64,000 nt of DNA from Paenibacillus alvei DSM 29. Its GTDB lineage: Bacteria; Bacillota; Bacilli; Paenibacillales; Paenibacillaceae. Below, one piece after another: positions 25,653 through 34,977 of this stretch. A program made the position numbers and the translations under genes. Position 1 is the first letter of the stretch. The number at the start of each line of letters is the position of its first letter. The stretch spans positions 62,001-126,000 of the forward strand of contig NZ_AMBZ01000010.1 in assembly GCF_000293805.1 (NCBI RefSeq), written 5' to 3'. The notes under the pieces were generated by a model, which saw only the letters and a program-made list of their open reading frames with translations, did not search any database and had not been told where the DNA came from.

Positions 25653-26759
25653 ATGACTACAGTCATGACACGTCATGCCGATCCACGTATGGCCGAAATC
25701 GCAGACAAAGTCGAACGAGGCGAACGCCTGACACTCGAAGATGGCATTTATTTGTATGAAACAGACGACCTGTTGACTTTGGGTCAATTGGCGAATCTTG
25801 CGAATATGCGCAAGAACGGCAAGAATGTTTATTTTATTGAAAATATGTCCTTATATTTCACAAACGTATGTGAAGCGCATTGCGCCTTCTGCAACTTCCG
25901 TAAAGATCAAGGGGAAGATGGCTCTTACACCTTGTCCGGCCAAGAAATGATCGACTATGTGGAACAGCATATTCATCCGGGCGTACGTGAGTTCCATATT
26001 GTGGGGGGGCACAACCCTCATGTACCGTTCTCCTATTATGTAGATTCGCTCCGCGCGCTTAATGAAAAATATCCGGATGTGACGCTGAAAGCCTACACAG
26101 CGGCAGAAATCGATTTCTTCACGCGCATCAGCGGCTTGAGCATTGAAGAAGTGCTCAGAGAACTGATGAATGCCGGTCTTGAATCCTTGACTGGTGGGGG
26201 CGCAGAGATTCTGTCTGATGAATATCGGAAGAAAATGCGCGTCGAAAAAGCAGGCGTTGAGCGTTATCTCGAAGTTCACCGCACCGCCCATCAGCTTGGC
26301 ATGAAGACACATACAACGATGCTGTATGGCGCAATTGAATCTCATGAGGATCGCGTTCGCCATATGATCTCGATCCGTGAACTTCAAGATAAGACGAATG
26401 GCTTCCAAGTCTTCATCCCATTGTCCATGCAGCCAAAAAGTCCAAAGGCCAGCATCAAGCGGCGCAATTCCGCTTATGAGGACTTGAAGACAATTGCAAT
26501 CAGCCGTCTCATGCTGGACAACATTCAACATATTAAAGCGTACTTCATCAATATCGGAACACAGTTGACGCAAGTCGCCCTTACGTTCGGCGCTTCTGAC
26601 GTGCATGGCACGCTTGTGAAGGAACGCATCAGCCATGCGGCTGGCGCACTTACACCAGAAGGCTTAACGCGCGACGAGCTTGTATGGCTCATCAAGGGTG
26701 CAGGACGCACGCCAATCGAGCGTGATACGTTCTACAACCCGATAAAAATATATGAATAA
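25653..26759 (+). CDS. mqnE: Aminofutalosine synthase MqnE
   Basis: Radical SAM enzyme of the futalosine menaquinone pathway, which joins 3-[(1-carboxyvinyl)oxy]benzoate to adenosine. The 4Fe-4S motif CEAHCAFCNF (CxxxCxxC) is near residue 72. GGHNPHVPFSYYVDSL, LTGGGAEIL and the C-terminal PIERDTFYNPIKIYE tail match the MqnE/MqnC group, and the full 368-residue length fits MqnE rather than MqnC. ATG start with AAGGGGG upstream. The organism therefore probably makes menaquinone by the futalosine route; a UbiD-type decarboxylase for a late step lies at 37.8-39.6 kb. Confidence 0.93.
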   Translation: MTTVMTRHADPRMAEIADKVERGERLTLEDGIYLYETDDLLTLGQLANLANMRKNGKNVYFIENMSLYFTNVCEAHCAFCNFRKDQGEDGSYTLSGQEMIDYVEQHIHPGVREFHIVGGHNPHVPFSYYVDSLRALNEKYPDVTLKAYTAAEIDFFTRISGLSIEEVLRELMNAGLESLTGGGAEILSDEYRKKMRVEKAGVERYLEVHRTAHQLGMKTHTTMLYGAIESHEDRVRHMISIRELQDKTNGFQVFIPLSMQPKSPKASIKRRNSAYEDLKTIAISRLMLDNIQHIKAYFINIGTQLTQVALTFGASDVHGTLVKERISHAAGALTPEGLTRDELVWLIKGAGRTPIERDTFYNPIKIYE

Positions 26760-26806
26760 TTCGTTGTAATCAATCATGGACCACAATAGAGAGATAGAGG
26801 TATTGC

Positions 26807-26968
26807 ATGACCCTATTGGATACGACAACCCAGAATCAGCAACCGTTGGCACGATTCATCTCACTGGAGACTGAGCTTCAAGCCGGCTTCATTGAATCGC
26901 GTCCCAGACAAATGAGTGGACCCATACGACGTAATCGCCGCTTGCGGCACAGCACCTACCATACTTAA
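26807..26968 (+). CDS. Small basic protein, unknown
   Basis: Frame of 53 residues starting at ATG 26807 with AGAGG 6-7 nt upstream. The C-terminal third is strongly basic (RPRQMSGPIRRNRRLRHST). No family recognised. It lies between mqnE and the YutJ-like gene in the same direction, and may belong to that unit. Moderate support only. Confidence 0.45.
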   Translation: MTLLDTTTQNQQPLARFISLETELQAGFIESRPRQMSGPIRRNRRLRHSTYHT

Positions 26969-26998
26969 TCATTCGGCAACATGGGGGGAGTCGAACAG

Positions 26999-28072
26999 AT
27001 GAAACGATACGTCATACTCGGTGGCGGCTACGGAGGATTGGCCATCATTAGTCGGTTGTTGGAGGGCGAGCTGCCTTCCGATGTACAGCTTGTATTAGTT
27101 GACCGCATGCCCTATCAGGGACTCAAGACGGAATACTACGCATTAGCAGCTGGAACAGTGTCGGATATGGATATTCGCGTTTCCTTTCCGAACGATCCAC
27201 GCGTGCATCTGCACTATGGCAATGTTCAATCTATTGACTTGGACGGACAGCTCGTCCATTTTACGGATGGCGATACACTAGTCTACGATCACTTGGTCAT
27301 AGGGCTAGGTTGTACAGATAAATATCACGGCATTCCAGGGGCCGAGCAATTCGGCAATAGCATTCAATCACTCGCCAGCACAAGACGCACCTACCAACTG
27401 CTTAATGACATCCGGCCATACGGTCAGGTGAGCATCGTTGGCGGCGGACTGAGTGGAGTTGAAATGGCAGCAGAGCTGCGTGAGAGCCGTCCTGATATCA
27501 ACATCCGAATTTTGGATCGGGGATCACGCGTGCTGTCAGCGTTCCCGGAGAAGCTCTCTCACTTTGTCTCCGGCTGGTTCCTTGAGCACCATATTGAGCT
27601 TCGTTCCTTTGTAAATGTAAGCCATCTGGAGGAAGGGGTCATCTATAACCGGAAGGAAGACAACGAGGAAGAAATTTTGTCTGACGTAACGGTATGGACT
27701 GCCGGCATTCAGCCTGTGATTCCTGTACAGCAACTCCAAGTTGCTAAGGATCAACAGGGTCGCGTTATCATTAATGAGTACCATCACATTCCGGAATATC
27801 CGAATGTATACGTTGTTGGTGATTGCGCGAGCCTTCCGTTCTCGCCAAGTGCACAGGCTGCTGGAGCCCAAGGCGAGCAAATCGCTGATGTGATACGAGC
27901 TAGATGGAAGGGTGAAACGCCTCAACTAGGTAAAATCAAGCTTAAGGGTGTCCTTGGAGCATTGGGCAAAAAATCCGGCTTCGGCGTCGTTGGCAAGCGT
28001 GCCGTTGTAGGCTATGTGCCTCGCGTCATCAAAAGCGGTGTATTATGGATGTCTAAGCACCATTTCGGATAA
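26999..28072 (+). CDS. yutJ: NAD(P)/FAD-dependent oxidoreductase, YutJ/NDH-2-like
   Basis: Pyridine nucleotide-disulfide oxidoreductase fold of 357 residues. FAD motif VILGGGYGGLAIISRLL, NAD(P)H motif SIVGGGLSGVEMAAELR near residue 145, and C-terminal FAD contact NVYVVGDCASLPFSPSAQAAGAQGEQ. Like NDH-2 it has no CxxC. The neighbouring YuzB- and YutI-like genes reproduce the Bacillus yut cluster, supporting YutJ. ATG at 26999 with GGGGGGAG upstream; an ATG six codons earlier is unsupported. Probably a second type II NADH dehydrogenase-like enzyme, substrate unproven. Confidence 0.88.
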   Translation: MKRYVILGGGYGGLAIISRLLEGELPSDVQLVLVDRMPYQGLKTEYYALAAGTVSDMDIRVSFPNDPRVHLHYGNVQSIDLDGQLVHFTDGDTLVYDHLVIGLGCTDKYHGIPGAEQFGNSIQSLASTRRTYQLLNDIRPYGQVSIVGGGLSGVEMAAELRESRPDINIRILDRGSRVLSAFPEKLSHFVSGWFLEHHIELRSFVNVSHLEEGVIYNRKEDNEEEILSDVTVWTAGIQPVIPVQQLQVAKDQQGRVIINEYHHIPEYPNVYVVGDCASLPFSPSAQAAGAQGEQIADVIRARWKGETPQLGKIKLKGVLGALGKKSGFGVVGKRAVVGYVPRVIKSGVLWMSKHHFG

Positions 28073-28098
28073 TATATGCAATGATTCTCCTCTATAAC

Positions 28099-28149
28099 AA
28101 AGCATGGGAGCAGCGGCATCAATCGATGTCCAACTGCTCCCATGCTTTT
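28099..28149. terminator. Bidirectional terminator between converging genes
   Basis: AAAGCATGGGAGCAG, loop of about 20 nt, CTGCTCCCATGCTTTT. The yuzB stop codon lies within the loop, so the hairpin serves yutJ on one side and overlaps the yuzB end on the other. Confidence 0.85.
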
Positions 28150-28373
28150 ATTTCATCTATTTTGTTCATAATCTTGTCATATAACTCATCTGCCGATTCC
28201 CCAGCCACGATTTCGCCATTTACGAGCGCAAACGGAAACATGTAGCACTCCCCGCAATTCCCTAGACATCCATACTCCAGCACATCATACTCTGGATTGC
28301 CTTCCAGGCGCTTCATGACCTTGTCTGTTCCATGATGCATATTATTCACGCAAAATTCTATGATTGGTCGCAT
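28119..28373 (-). CDS. yuzB: YuzB family protein (DUF1450)
   Basis: Protein of 84 residues. IIEFCVNN at the N-terminus and YGCLGNCGECYMFPFALVNGE in the middle match the YuzB/UPF0349 pattern, a thioredoxin-like fold related to small 2Fe-2S ferredoxin-type proteins. Role unknown. I start at ATG 28373, since GGGGG lies 9 nt upstream, against 3 nt for the ATG two codons earlier. Neighbours YutJ and YutI are conserved in Bacillus. Confidence 0.85.
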   Translation of the reverse strand: MRPIIEFCVNNMHHGTDKVMKRLEGNPEYDVLEYGCLGNCGECYMFPFALVNGEIVAGESADELYDKIMNKIDEIKAWEQLDID

Positions 28374-28464
28374 TGACATTATCCCCCGCTTTCATGTAAT
28401 GCCTTTGAATTCGGATAGCTTTATAATATAATAAAATCAGCATGGATGAAAGGAGTTGTCATAG

Positions 28465-28710
28465 ATGAGCGAAAATGCACAAAGCAGCATTTACGATGAA
28501 GTGCTGGAAGTGTTGGATAAACTGCGCCCGTTCTTGCAGCGCGACGGCGGCGATGTCGAATTGGTTGATGTTGAGGACGGCATCGTTAAGCTTCGCCTGA
28601 TGGGCGCTTGCGGCAGCTGCCCAAGCTCCACAATCACTTTGAAAGCGGGTATTGAACGCGCTTTGGTGGAAGAAGTAGAAGGCATTACAGAAGTCGTCCA
28701 AGTATTCTAA
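28465..28710 (+). CDS. yutI: NifU-like Fe-S scaffold protein (YutI)
   Basis: Protein of 81 residues, a stand-alone NifU C-terminal domain. [14 protein letters not shown] holds the CxxC cluster ligands near residues 51-54, preceded by [12 protein letters not shown]. It should assemble or carry 4Fe-4S clusters. ATG start with AAAGGAG 9 nt upstream. Ends at a hairpin terminator. It adds to the Fe-S theme of ErpA and YuzB in this region. Confidence 0.92.
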   Translation: MSENAQSSIYDEVLEVLDKLRPFLQRDGGDVELVDVEDGIVKLRLMGACGSCPSSTITLKAGIERALVEEVEGITEVVQVF

Positions 28711-28733
28711 TTGAATCATTCGGCTTCCTAAGA

Positions 28734-28783
28734 CAAAAGGCTGTCCGCCAGCAGTTCGTTCTGCCGGCGACAGCCTTTTTTCA
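28734..28783. terminator. Bidirectional terminator between yutI and glxK
   Basis: AAAAGGCTGTC, loop of about 23 nt, GACAGCCTTTTTT. Both converging genes end here. Confidence 0.88.
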
Positions 28784-28828
28784 ATCCGAATTGAAAACGA
28801 TAATTGCCGCTTCCGCATCCAGCTACCG

Positions 28829-29974
28829 CTACGATTTCAACAGCTTCCCGAACTTTAATGCCATTCCAATATTATAGGCGGTACGCTCCATATTTGCCGA
28901 TGCATGCTGCATGGCATCCTCTAATGTTGTTACCCCTGGCACAATCGTGAATACCATATCAATTCCATGCTCATGAACTGATTCATATCCTGCTGCAAGT
29001 GTACCTGCAATTCCGATAACGGGTATATCATGCAGCTTGGCAGCTTTAGCTACGCCAATAGGCGTCTTGCCGTAGATGGTCTGTCCATCAATTTTGCCTT
29101 CTCCGGTAATCACCATGTCCGCACCAGCAGCGTGTTCCGCCAATCCAGTGGCATCGACAACAATATCTACTCCGCGCTTTAATTCCGCTTGCAGGAAGGC
29201 TACAACTCCTGCTCCAAGCCCACCTGCAGCACCAGCGCCAGGCATATGGGCCACATCACAGCCTACGTCTGCCAGCACCTGCGACGCATAGTGAGCTAGG
29301 TTCGCATCAAGCTGCTTCACCATGTCCGCTGTCGCCCCCTTCTGTGGGCCAAATACAGCCGAGGCTCCGCGTTCTCCGACAAGCGGATTGTCAACGTCAC
29401 AGGCTGCAATGAATTTTACCCTTGCGAGCCGTGGATCCACACCACTCATTTCGATATGCGCGATACGGCTAAGCTCACCGCCGCCATACCCGATTTCCGT
29501 ACCGTCTTCAGTCATTAACCGTATCCCAAGCGCCTGCGCCATACCAGCTCCACCATCATTTGTAGCGCTGCCGCCAAGTCCAAGAATAATGGTCTCTACT
29601 CCCTCGTTCAGTGCAGAAAGAATCAGTTCTCCCATTCCTCGCGTCGTCGTTACAAGCGGATTCCGTTGTTCTGGCGGTACAAGAGCCAGTCCCGACGCCG
29701 CTGCCATCTCAATGACCGCTGACTTGCCATCACCGAGAACGCCATAGAATCCTTCCACTGGTGTTCCAAGCGGCCCAGTCACTGTCGTTCGTACAATTCG
29801 ACCACCTGTCGCGTCGACTAATGACTGTACCGTTCCTTCTCCGCCATCAGCCATCGGCACATGTACCAGTTCCGCTTCTGGGAATACTCGTTCCAAGCCA
29901 CGGCCAATCGCCTGGCATGCCTCCCATGCGGACAAGCTTTCTTTAAACGAGTCTGGAGCAATTACAATTTTCAT
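28829..29974 (-). CDS. glxK: Glycerate kinase
   Basis: GlxK/GarK-type glycerate kinase of 381 residues phosphorylating D-glycerate with ATP. IAPDSFKESLSA at the N-terminus, PMADGGEGTVQSL near residue 40, LGLGGSATNDGGAGMAQALG near 133 and VITGEGKIDGQTIYGKTPIG near 285 are the family signatures. It lies 156 bp downstream of a GntP-type permease and near a CdaR regulator, so the three form a glycerate (or glucarate-derived glycerate) use module. ATG start with AGGAG upstream. Confidence 0.95.
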   Translation of the reverse strand: MKIVIAPDSFKESLSAWEACQAIGRGLERVFPEAELVHVPMADGGEGTVQSLVDATGGRIVRTTVTGPLGTPVEGFYGVLGDGKSAVIEMAAASGLALVPPEQRNPLVTTTRGMGELILSALNEGVETIILGLGGSATNDGGAGMAQALGIRLMTEDGTEIGYGGGELSRIAHIEMSGVDPRLARVKFIAACDVDNPLVGERGASAVFGPQKGATADMVKQLDANLAHYASQVLADVGCDVAHMPGAGAAGGLGAGVVAFLQAELKRGVDIVVDATGLAEHAAGADMVITGEGKIDGQTIYGKTPIGVAKAAKLHDIPVIGIAGTLAAGYESVHEHGIDMVFTIVPGVTTLEDAMQHASANMERTAYNIGMALKFGKLLKS

Positions 29975-30130
29975 GCTGATCCACTCCTATCCATGCAATC
30001 TGACTTTTTGCCTGGACGAATACGTCCATCTATCTGTCTATATCTTAATTAGAGCCTATTCACGATCTAGTGAACTTCTCCGTTATTTCTATCATTCGCT
30101 ATTACCATTCAATTGGATGCCGTACGCTGC

Positions 30131-31399
30131 TTACAGGAACCAGCCGAAGACACCGAATACAAGCGTTGATACAATGGCGAGCACAAGACCGATTAGCGTT
30201 TCATATGGGATAAGACGAAGACGTTCCTTCATCGCCATATTTACGCTGCCACCGGTAGCATGGAAGAAGCTTCCGTGCGGCATATGGTCGAATACGGTTG
30301 CCCCTGCATGTATCATTGCTGCTGCCCCTAAGGAAGCAACACCAAGCTCCATAATGGTCGATCCGAATACCGAGCTGGCTACAGCAGTACCTGCTGTTGT
30401 GGAAGCTGTTGCTAAAGACATCAAGGCGCCGCTGATTGGTGCGAGCAAATATGCTGGCAAGCCAGAAGCCGTTAAGCCGTCAATAATGACATCCTTAAGC
30501 TGCGAATTGGAAATAATGCCAGCAAGTGTCCCTGTACCGATGAGCATAACAGCAACACCTGTCATTTTGCCAAGACCGGAAGTCGCATATCGATTAATAT
30601 GCTTGAGACGTCCCATACAGAGCGCTCCTACCAAGCCTCCGACCGGAAGCGCGATAATCGGGTCAATGACAATCCCTGCTATCGGACGCAAAGCCAGCAG
30701 CGCAATTGCGGTAATTGGAGCCATCATCGCGGCTAAGAAGCTAGGAAGCTGCTCCTTGCTTTCTTCGACCTGATCAGCCAATGCGATTTTAGTCCCTTTA
30801 TTCGTCAACTTCTTCGCAATCCAATAGGTGACGAACAAACCAATCAAGGCTGGGATAATACCAGCTGCCATTATGGAAGTCAACGGCACATGGAAAGCAT
30901 CTGCCGCCGAAATCGCATTCGGGTTCGGCGACATAATGTTGCCGGCCTTGCCGCCCCCAATCATCGCCAGCAATATCGCCATGCGGGACAAATCTGCACG
31001 CTGTGCAATTGCAAGAGCGATCGGAGCTACCGTAATAACCGCCACATCAATAAATACGCCTACCGCCGTCAATACCATCGTTGCAAAGGCTAGTGCGAAC
31101 AAGGCGCGAGTCTCGCCTACCTTGCGCACCAAGGTTTCCGCAATGGTCTTTGCACCGCCGGATTCAATCAATACTCCGGCCAGAATACCTGCTGCTAAAA
31201 TCCGCAGCACCGCCGGAATCATCGTCTTCGCCCCATCCATCATCAGCGTAACGGAATCCACCAAACCAATTCCTCCGACTACGCCCCCCACCAGTGCACC
31301 AATCATCATGCCGTACGCCGGCGGGACTTTCCGCAAAATAAGCACGATAGCAACCGCCAAAGCCGCCAGTGCGCCAAGTACAGATACCGTAACTGTCAT
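30131..31399 (-). CDS. GntP family permease, probable glycerate transporter
   Basis: Membrane transporter of 422 residues with about 12 helices, of the gluconate/H+ symporter (GntP) family. GGGKAGNIMSPNPNAISAADAF near residue 150 is the conserved family signature. I start at ATG 31399 (MTVTVSV) because AAGGAGG lies 9 nt upstream; the frame is open for 26 more codons without a site. Gene order next to glycerate kinase and CdaR favours glycerate as the substrate, by analogy with other bacteria. Upstream lie two palindromes 30 bp apart. Confidence 0.88.
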   Translation of the reverse strand: MTVTVSVLGALAALAVAIVLILRKVPPAYGMMIGALVGGVVGGIGLVDSVTLMMDGAKTMIPAVLRILAAGILAGVLIESGGAKTIAETLVRKVGETRALFALAFATMVLTAVGVFIDVAVITVAPIALAIAQRADLSRMAILLAMIGGGKAGNIMSPNPNAISAADAFHVPLTSIMAAGIIPALIGLFVTYWIAKKLTNKGTKIALADQVEESKEQLPSFLAAMMAPITAIALLALRPIAGIVIDPIIALPVGGLVGALCMGRLKHINRYATSGLGKMTGVAVMLIGTGTLAGIISNSQLKDVIIDGLTASGLPAYLLAPISGALMSLATASTTAGTAVASSVFGSTIMELGVASLGAAAMIHAGATVFDHMPHGSFFHATGGSVNMAMKERLRLIPYETLIGLVLAIVSTLVFGVFGWFL

Positions 31400-31458
31400 A
31401 GTCCCCATCCTCCTTGAAGATGCAGTGTTTCGTTGTTGTACTTTTACTTTACTTCTAA

Positions 31459-31506
31459 AATGAAAGCGCTTCATCATGCATTGACATGAAATAAAGCGCT
31501 TTATAA
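31459..31506. promoter_or_regulatory. Two AAGCGCTT palindromes 30 bp apart upstream of the GntP permease
   Basis: ATGAAAGCGCTTCAT (31460-31474) and ATAAAGCGCTTTAT (31491-31504). Their centres are exactly 30 bp apart, about three helical turns. The cores resemble cre sites for CcpA, although neither matches the full consensus. They could equally be the CdaR operator. Confidence 0.55.
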
Positions 31507-31590
31507 AGTCGGTTTTTGTTCAAATGCACAATCCAACGATCTGCGATCGACTCCTTAGGAGTAGAGGTACCACTTGAGAAAACTACCTCC

Positions 31591-32763
31591 TTAATGCTCA
31601 GGGCGCTGGACTTCGCGGCTGGGTCTCATCTCGTAAAGCCATCCGGCGGTCATTAAGGTAAATAGGTCGCGATAGCTCTTCGGATCCTTGCCGGTCACAT
31701 CAGCAATCCGCTGAAGACGATATCGAAGCGTATTGCGGTGAATTGCCAGACGCTGTGCGATCCGCTGCTGCTCTCCACTTTCCACGAAGTACACCTGCAG
31801 CGTCTGCCGCAGCTCCCCGCTTCGATCCTCCTGTATAAATTTCTCCCACATCTGTTCCAACTCATCCGTAATCCAGCTGTGACTCACATTTGCCAGTACA
31901 GTTTCATTAGGCATATCATCGCTATAATATACGGTCTGCTCTGGCAGGATCGCCTGCCCTGCCCGCATTGTATCTTGGGCAGATCGATAAGAGGCTATAA
32001 GACCGTCAATCCCTGAATAAGCTTTGCCTACAGCTATTCTTAGCGGAGCAATCTGCCTCTCTTCCAGCAGTTGCCGAATGTGCCGAATGCCTTCGCATAT
32101 ATCCATATTCGGCTTGCGCGGATGAAGATGCGGCTTGAAAAGAACAATTTGCCGTGTATTGCGTATGGCGATAAGCTCAATAGTTGGGCGGCCCTCTAAC
32201 AGCTCAACAACTCTCCGCAGTGTCGGTACAGAATCCGCATCTTGTTCATCTGTAAGCTCCAGAATACAAGCGACACGCGGCTTGTCCGGCTTCAATCCAA
32301 TCCGTTCCGCCTGCAGGCGAAGCATAGCCTGATCCCCTTGCTCCGCATGAATGACCGATAGCAGAAAATCCTCCTTCATCCGCTTGTCCCAACGCGCCTT
32401 CTCTAATAAATCTGCCTGCTCCAAATACATCTCGGCCGTCATCTTGACGAGCTCCCCATACTTTGTCACTTCCGCTGGATCGCCGGTAATCCCGATCACA
32501 CCAACAACCTCGCCGCGAAATTGAATAACGAGATTCGTCCCTGGCATAACACCATGAAGATTGCGTGCGCTCTCTTCGTCGATTTCGAACCGGCCCTTGC
32601 GCTCTATGGCAATGAGTGCCCCTTCATGCTTCTGGTTCATACGAGATGGATCGCCTGAACCAATAATGCGTCCGCGCTCATCCATCACATTTACATTGTA
32701 GCCAATAACCTGCATCGTCCGCGTGACGATTTCTTGCGCCAATTGCTTTGTCAGCCAACTCAT
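31591..32763 (-). CDS. cdaR: CdaR-type sugar-diacid transcriptional regulator
   Basis: Regulator of 390 residues. The N-terminal sugar-diacid recognition domain (LAQEIVTRTMQVIGYNVNVMD through VVGVIGITGDP) occupies about residues 8-130. A central GGDEF-like or PucR-type region follows, and the C-terminal helix-turn-helix contains RIAQRLAIHRNTLRYRLQRI near residue 335. In Escherichia coli CdaR responds to glucarate or glycerate and activates glucarate and glycerate genes; here it most likely activates the adjacent permease and kinase. ATG start; the 190-bp gap to the permease holds the palindromes. Confidence 0.93.
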   Translation of the reverse strand: MSWLTKQLAQEIVTRTMQVIGYNVNVMDERGRIIGSGDPSRMNQKHEGALIAIERKGRFEIDEESARNLHGVMPGTNLVIQFRGEVVGVIGITGDPAEVTKYGELVKMTAEMYLEQADLLEKARWDKRMKEDFLLSVIHAEQGDQAMLRLQAERIGLKPDKPRVACILELTDEQDADSVPTLRRVVELLEGRPTIELIAIRNTRQIVLFKPHLHPRKPNMDICEGIRHIRQLLEERQIAPLRIAVGKAYSGIDGLIASYRSAQDTMRAGQAILPEQTVYYSDDMPNETVLANVSHSWITDELEQMWEKFIQEDRSGELRQTLQVYFVESGEQQRIAQRLAIHRNTLRYRLQRIADVTGKDPKSYRDLFTLMTAGWLYEMRPSREVQRPEH

Positions 32764-32819
32764 GTCTATCTACCACCCACCACGCTAAAATCGCTGGAGC
32801 ATAGTCTCCTCAGAATATG

Positions 32820-32880
32820 AAAACGCCCTCGTTCCAACCGAGCACAGCATGCGCTGTGCCAGTCAGCCAACGGGGCGTAC
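32820..32880 (-). terminator. Terminator of the SDR gene at 32.9 kb
   Basis: Outer stem ACGCCC/GGGCGT and inner perfect stem GCACAGC/GCTGTGC around GCAT, followed on the minus strand by TTTTC. Confidence 0.65.
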
Positions 32881-32888
32881 ATGCAGCA

Positions 32889-33671
32889 TTAAGATTTCGA
32901 GCTTATCGTTGTACGAATCGGGTCGAGTCCACCTGAGACATTAATAATATTGCCTGTAACAAAGTCCGATGCATCCTCACATAGGAACCGAATAACTCGC
33001 GTTACATCTTCCCCGCTGCCAGGACGGCCGCGCGGCGTTTCCTCATCTGTCAAATGAAGCACTTCTTCGATCTTCCGCTCCTTGTTGTCGCCCCGAATGT
33101 CGCCTGGGCAAATCATATTTACCGTAATGCCATTTTGCGCTTCCTCTACGGCCAATGTCTTCGTGAAAGACACTAACCCCACTTTAGCAGCAGCATACAC
33201 GGCCCTATGCGGCCAAGAGCGAGCTTCGGAGGCATGACCAAAACCATAATGGATGATGCGCCCCCAGCCTTTTTCCCTCATCGATCCAAGTAACAAATGA
33301 TCAAGCAAAATGACACCGCTTAGATTTCCATTCAATAAATACATGATTTCTTTTTCCGAATATTCGGCGAACAATCGCCGCTCCCTAATGAAAGGCCCTG
33401 CATTGTTCACCACAATATCAGCTGGACCTATGCGCTCATTCATTTCCTGAACGAGCCGCTTGACTTCCTCCGGCTTGGATATATCAGCACGAATGGCAAT
33501 ACAGCGTATTCCTGTTTCCTCAAGCTGGTGACGCAGTGCTTCAGCCTCTGTCTCACTATGTACGTAATTCAGAACAATATTATGCCCGGCTTCGGCCAAT
33601 GCCATAGCTGTCATCTTCCCGAGGCCTTTGGCGCTCCCCGTAATAAGAGCAATTTTACGCTGCTGTTCCAC
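32889..33671 (-). CDS. SDR family oxidoreductase, atypical active site
   Basis: Short-chain dehydrogenase/reductase of 260 residues. The cofactor loop TGSAKGLG is near residue 12, NNAG near 91 and YAAAK near 160. The usual catalytic Ser 13 residues before the Tyr is not there (HYGFGHASEAR: position -13 is His, the nearest Ser is at -11), so either the loop is shifted or catalysis is altered. VSGGLDP at the C-terminus is typical. ATG start at 33671. No partner genes; bounded by hairpins. Substrate unknown. Confidence 0.82.
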   Translation of the reverse strand: MEQQRKIALITGSAKGLGKMTAMALAEAGHNIVLNYVHSETEAEALRHQLEETGIRCIAIRADISKPEEVKRLVQEMNERIGPADIVVNNAGPFIRERRLFAEYSEKEIMYLLNGNLSGVILLDHLLLGSMREKGWGRIIHYGFGHASEARSWPHRAVYAAAKVGLVSFTKTLAVEEAQNGITVNMICPGDIRGDNKERKIEEVLHLTDEETPRGRPGSGEDVTRVIRFLCEDASDFVTGNIINVSGGLDPIRTTISSKS

Positions 33672-33818
33672 GTCATAATCCTCCTTCTGAGCGCTTCAAA
33701 GAACTTCCACGTTCAGTATAAGTCATTTGTCTTAACAGAACAACTTTGCGTTAGGAACGGACCGAAGCTTCCTTACAGGAATCAGAAATACGACGCTTCC
33801 CATCTATCAGAGTGAAAT

Positions 33819-33872
33819 AAAAAAGCCCTGAAAGAACCACCTTTCTCAAAAGGCAGCTTACTTTCAGGGCAT
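33819..33872 (-). terminator. metNIQ operon terminator
   Basis: Minus strand GCCCTGAAAG, a loop of 26 nt, CTTTCAGGGC and then TTTTTTATT. It lies just after the metQ stop. Confidence 0.88.
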
Positions 33873-33905
33873 TTGTTCATGGATTACTGAATCGACGCGC
33901 CATCA

Positions 33906-34747
33906 TTAGAAGGCAGGGACGATTGCACCTTTGTACTTGTCTTCGATAAATTTCTTCACATCATCGGACTGCAAAGCAGCAAGCAATTTTTTCATTGCGT
34001 CGCTATCCTTGTTGTCATCGCGAGAAGTCAGGATGTTCGCGTATGGGGAATCTTTATCTTCAATGAACAACGCATCCTTCGTAGGATTCAAATTCGCTTG
34101 CAATGCATAGTTCGTATTAACAAGCGCAAAGTCTACTTCATCAAGCGTACGCGGCAGCATTGCAGCTTCCAACTCTTTAAACTTCAGATTTTTGGGTTTT
34201 CCGCAATATCGTTCACTGTCGCTTCAAGACCTACGCCATCTTTCAGCTTGATAAGTCCTTGCTTCTCCAGCAACAGCAGCGCACGCCCGCCATTTGTTGC
34301 GTCGTTCGGAATCGATACCGTTGCGCCATCTGCAATTTCGCTAACCGATTTAATCTTTTTGGAATAAGCGCCGAATGGTTCTACGTGAACATTGCCAACA
34401 CTCACCAAATTATATCCCTTTGATTTCACTTCATTGTCCATGTACGGCTTATGCTGGAAGAAGTTCGCATCAAGCTGCTTCTCATGCACCTGTACGTTAG
34501 GCTGTACATAATCCGTAAACTCCTGAATTTCCAGATCAATTCCTTGTTCAGCCAGCTTTGGCTTAATATGATTCAAAATTTCCGCATGAGGTACCGGCGT
34601 TGCGCCTACGACAAGCTTCACTTTCTCCGTGCCAGACTTGCCTGCCTCACCAGAAGCGTTCGTGTTATCGCCAGTATTCTTGTTGCCGCAAGCAGCGAGC
34701 ACCGCTACGAGCGTAATAAGCGTCAATACAAAAGTCCACTTTTTCAT
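33906..34747 (-). CDS. metQ: Methionine ABC transporter substrate-binding lipoprotein MetQ (frameshifted)
   Basis: NlpA/MetQ lipoprotein. Signal peptide with lipobox LAACGNK, then VGATPVPHAEIL, FTDYVQPN and ANFFQHKPYMDNE, all family hallmarks. The frame breaks after DIAENPK: the T5 run at 34189-34193 needs one more base to read AENPKNLKFKELEAAMLPR and continue to the C-terminus KGAIVPAF. The repaired protein has 280 residues, the normal size. As the other two transporter genes and the riboswitch are intact, a sequence error is likely. ATG at 34747 with GGAAGGAG upstream. Third gene of metN-metI-metQ. Confidence 0.9.
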
Positions 34748-34977
34748 GTGATTCACTACTCCTTCCAAAATCCCCGTTTTGATTATATATTTGGTGTAAG
34801 TTGAAGCTCCCAAGAGCATGCTTCCATTAAGTATTAGGTATTGAGATGCAATTTATCATGTCATCCCGCCTAAAAATGATGAACACTCCCGATAATTCCA
34901 ATTGTATTACTTGGATTATATCATACTTTGTGCTGTCGGCGACCACAAAATGACCGCCTCAGCACAATAATTTTTTA

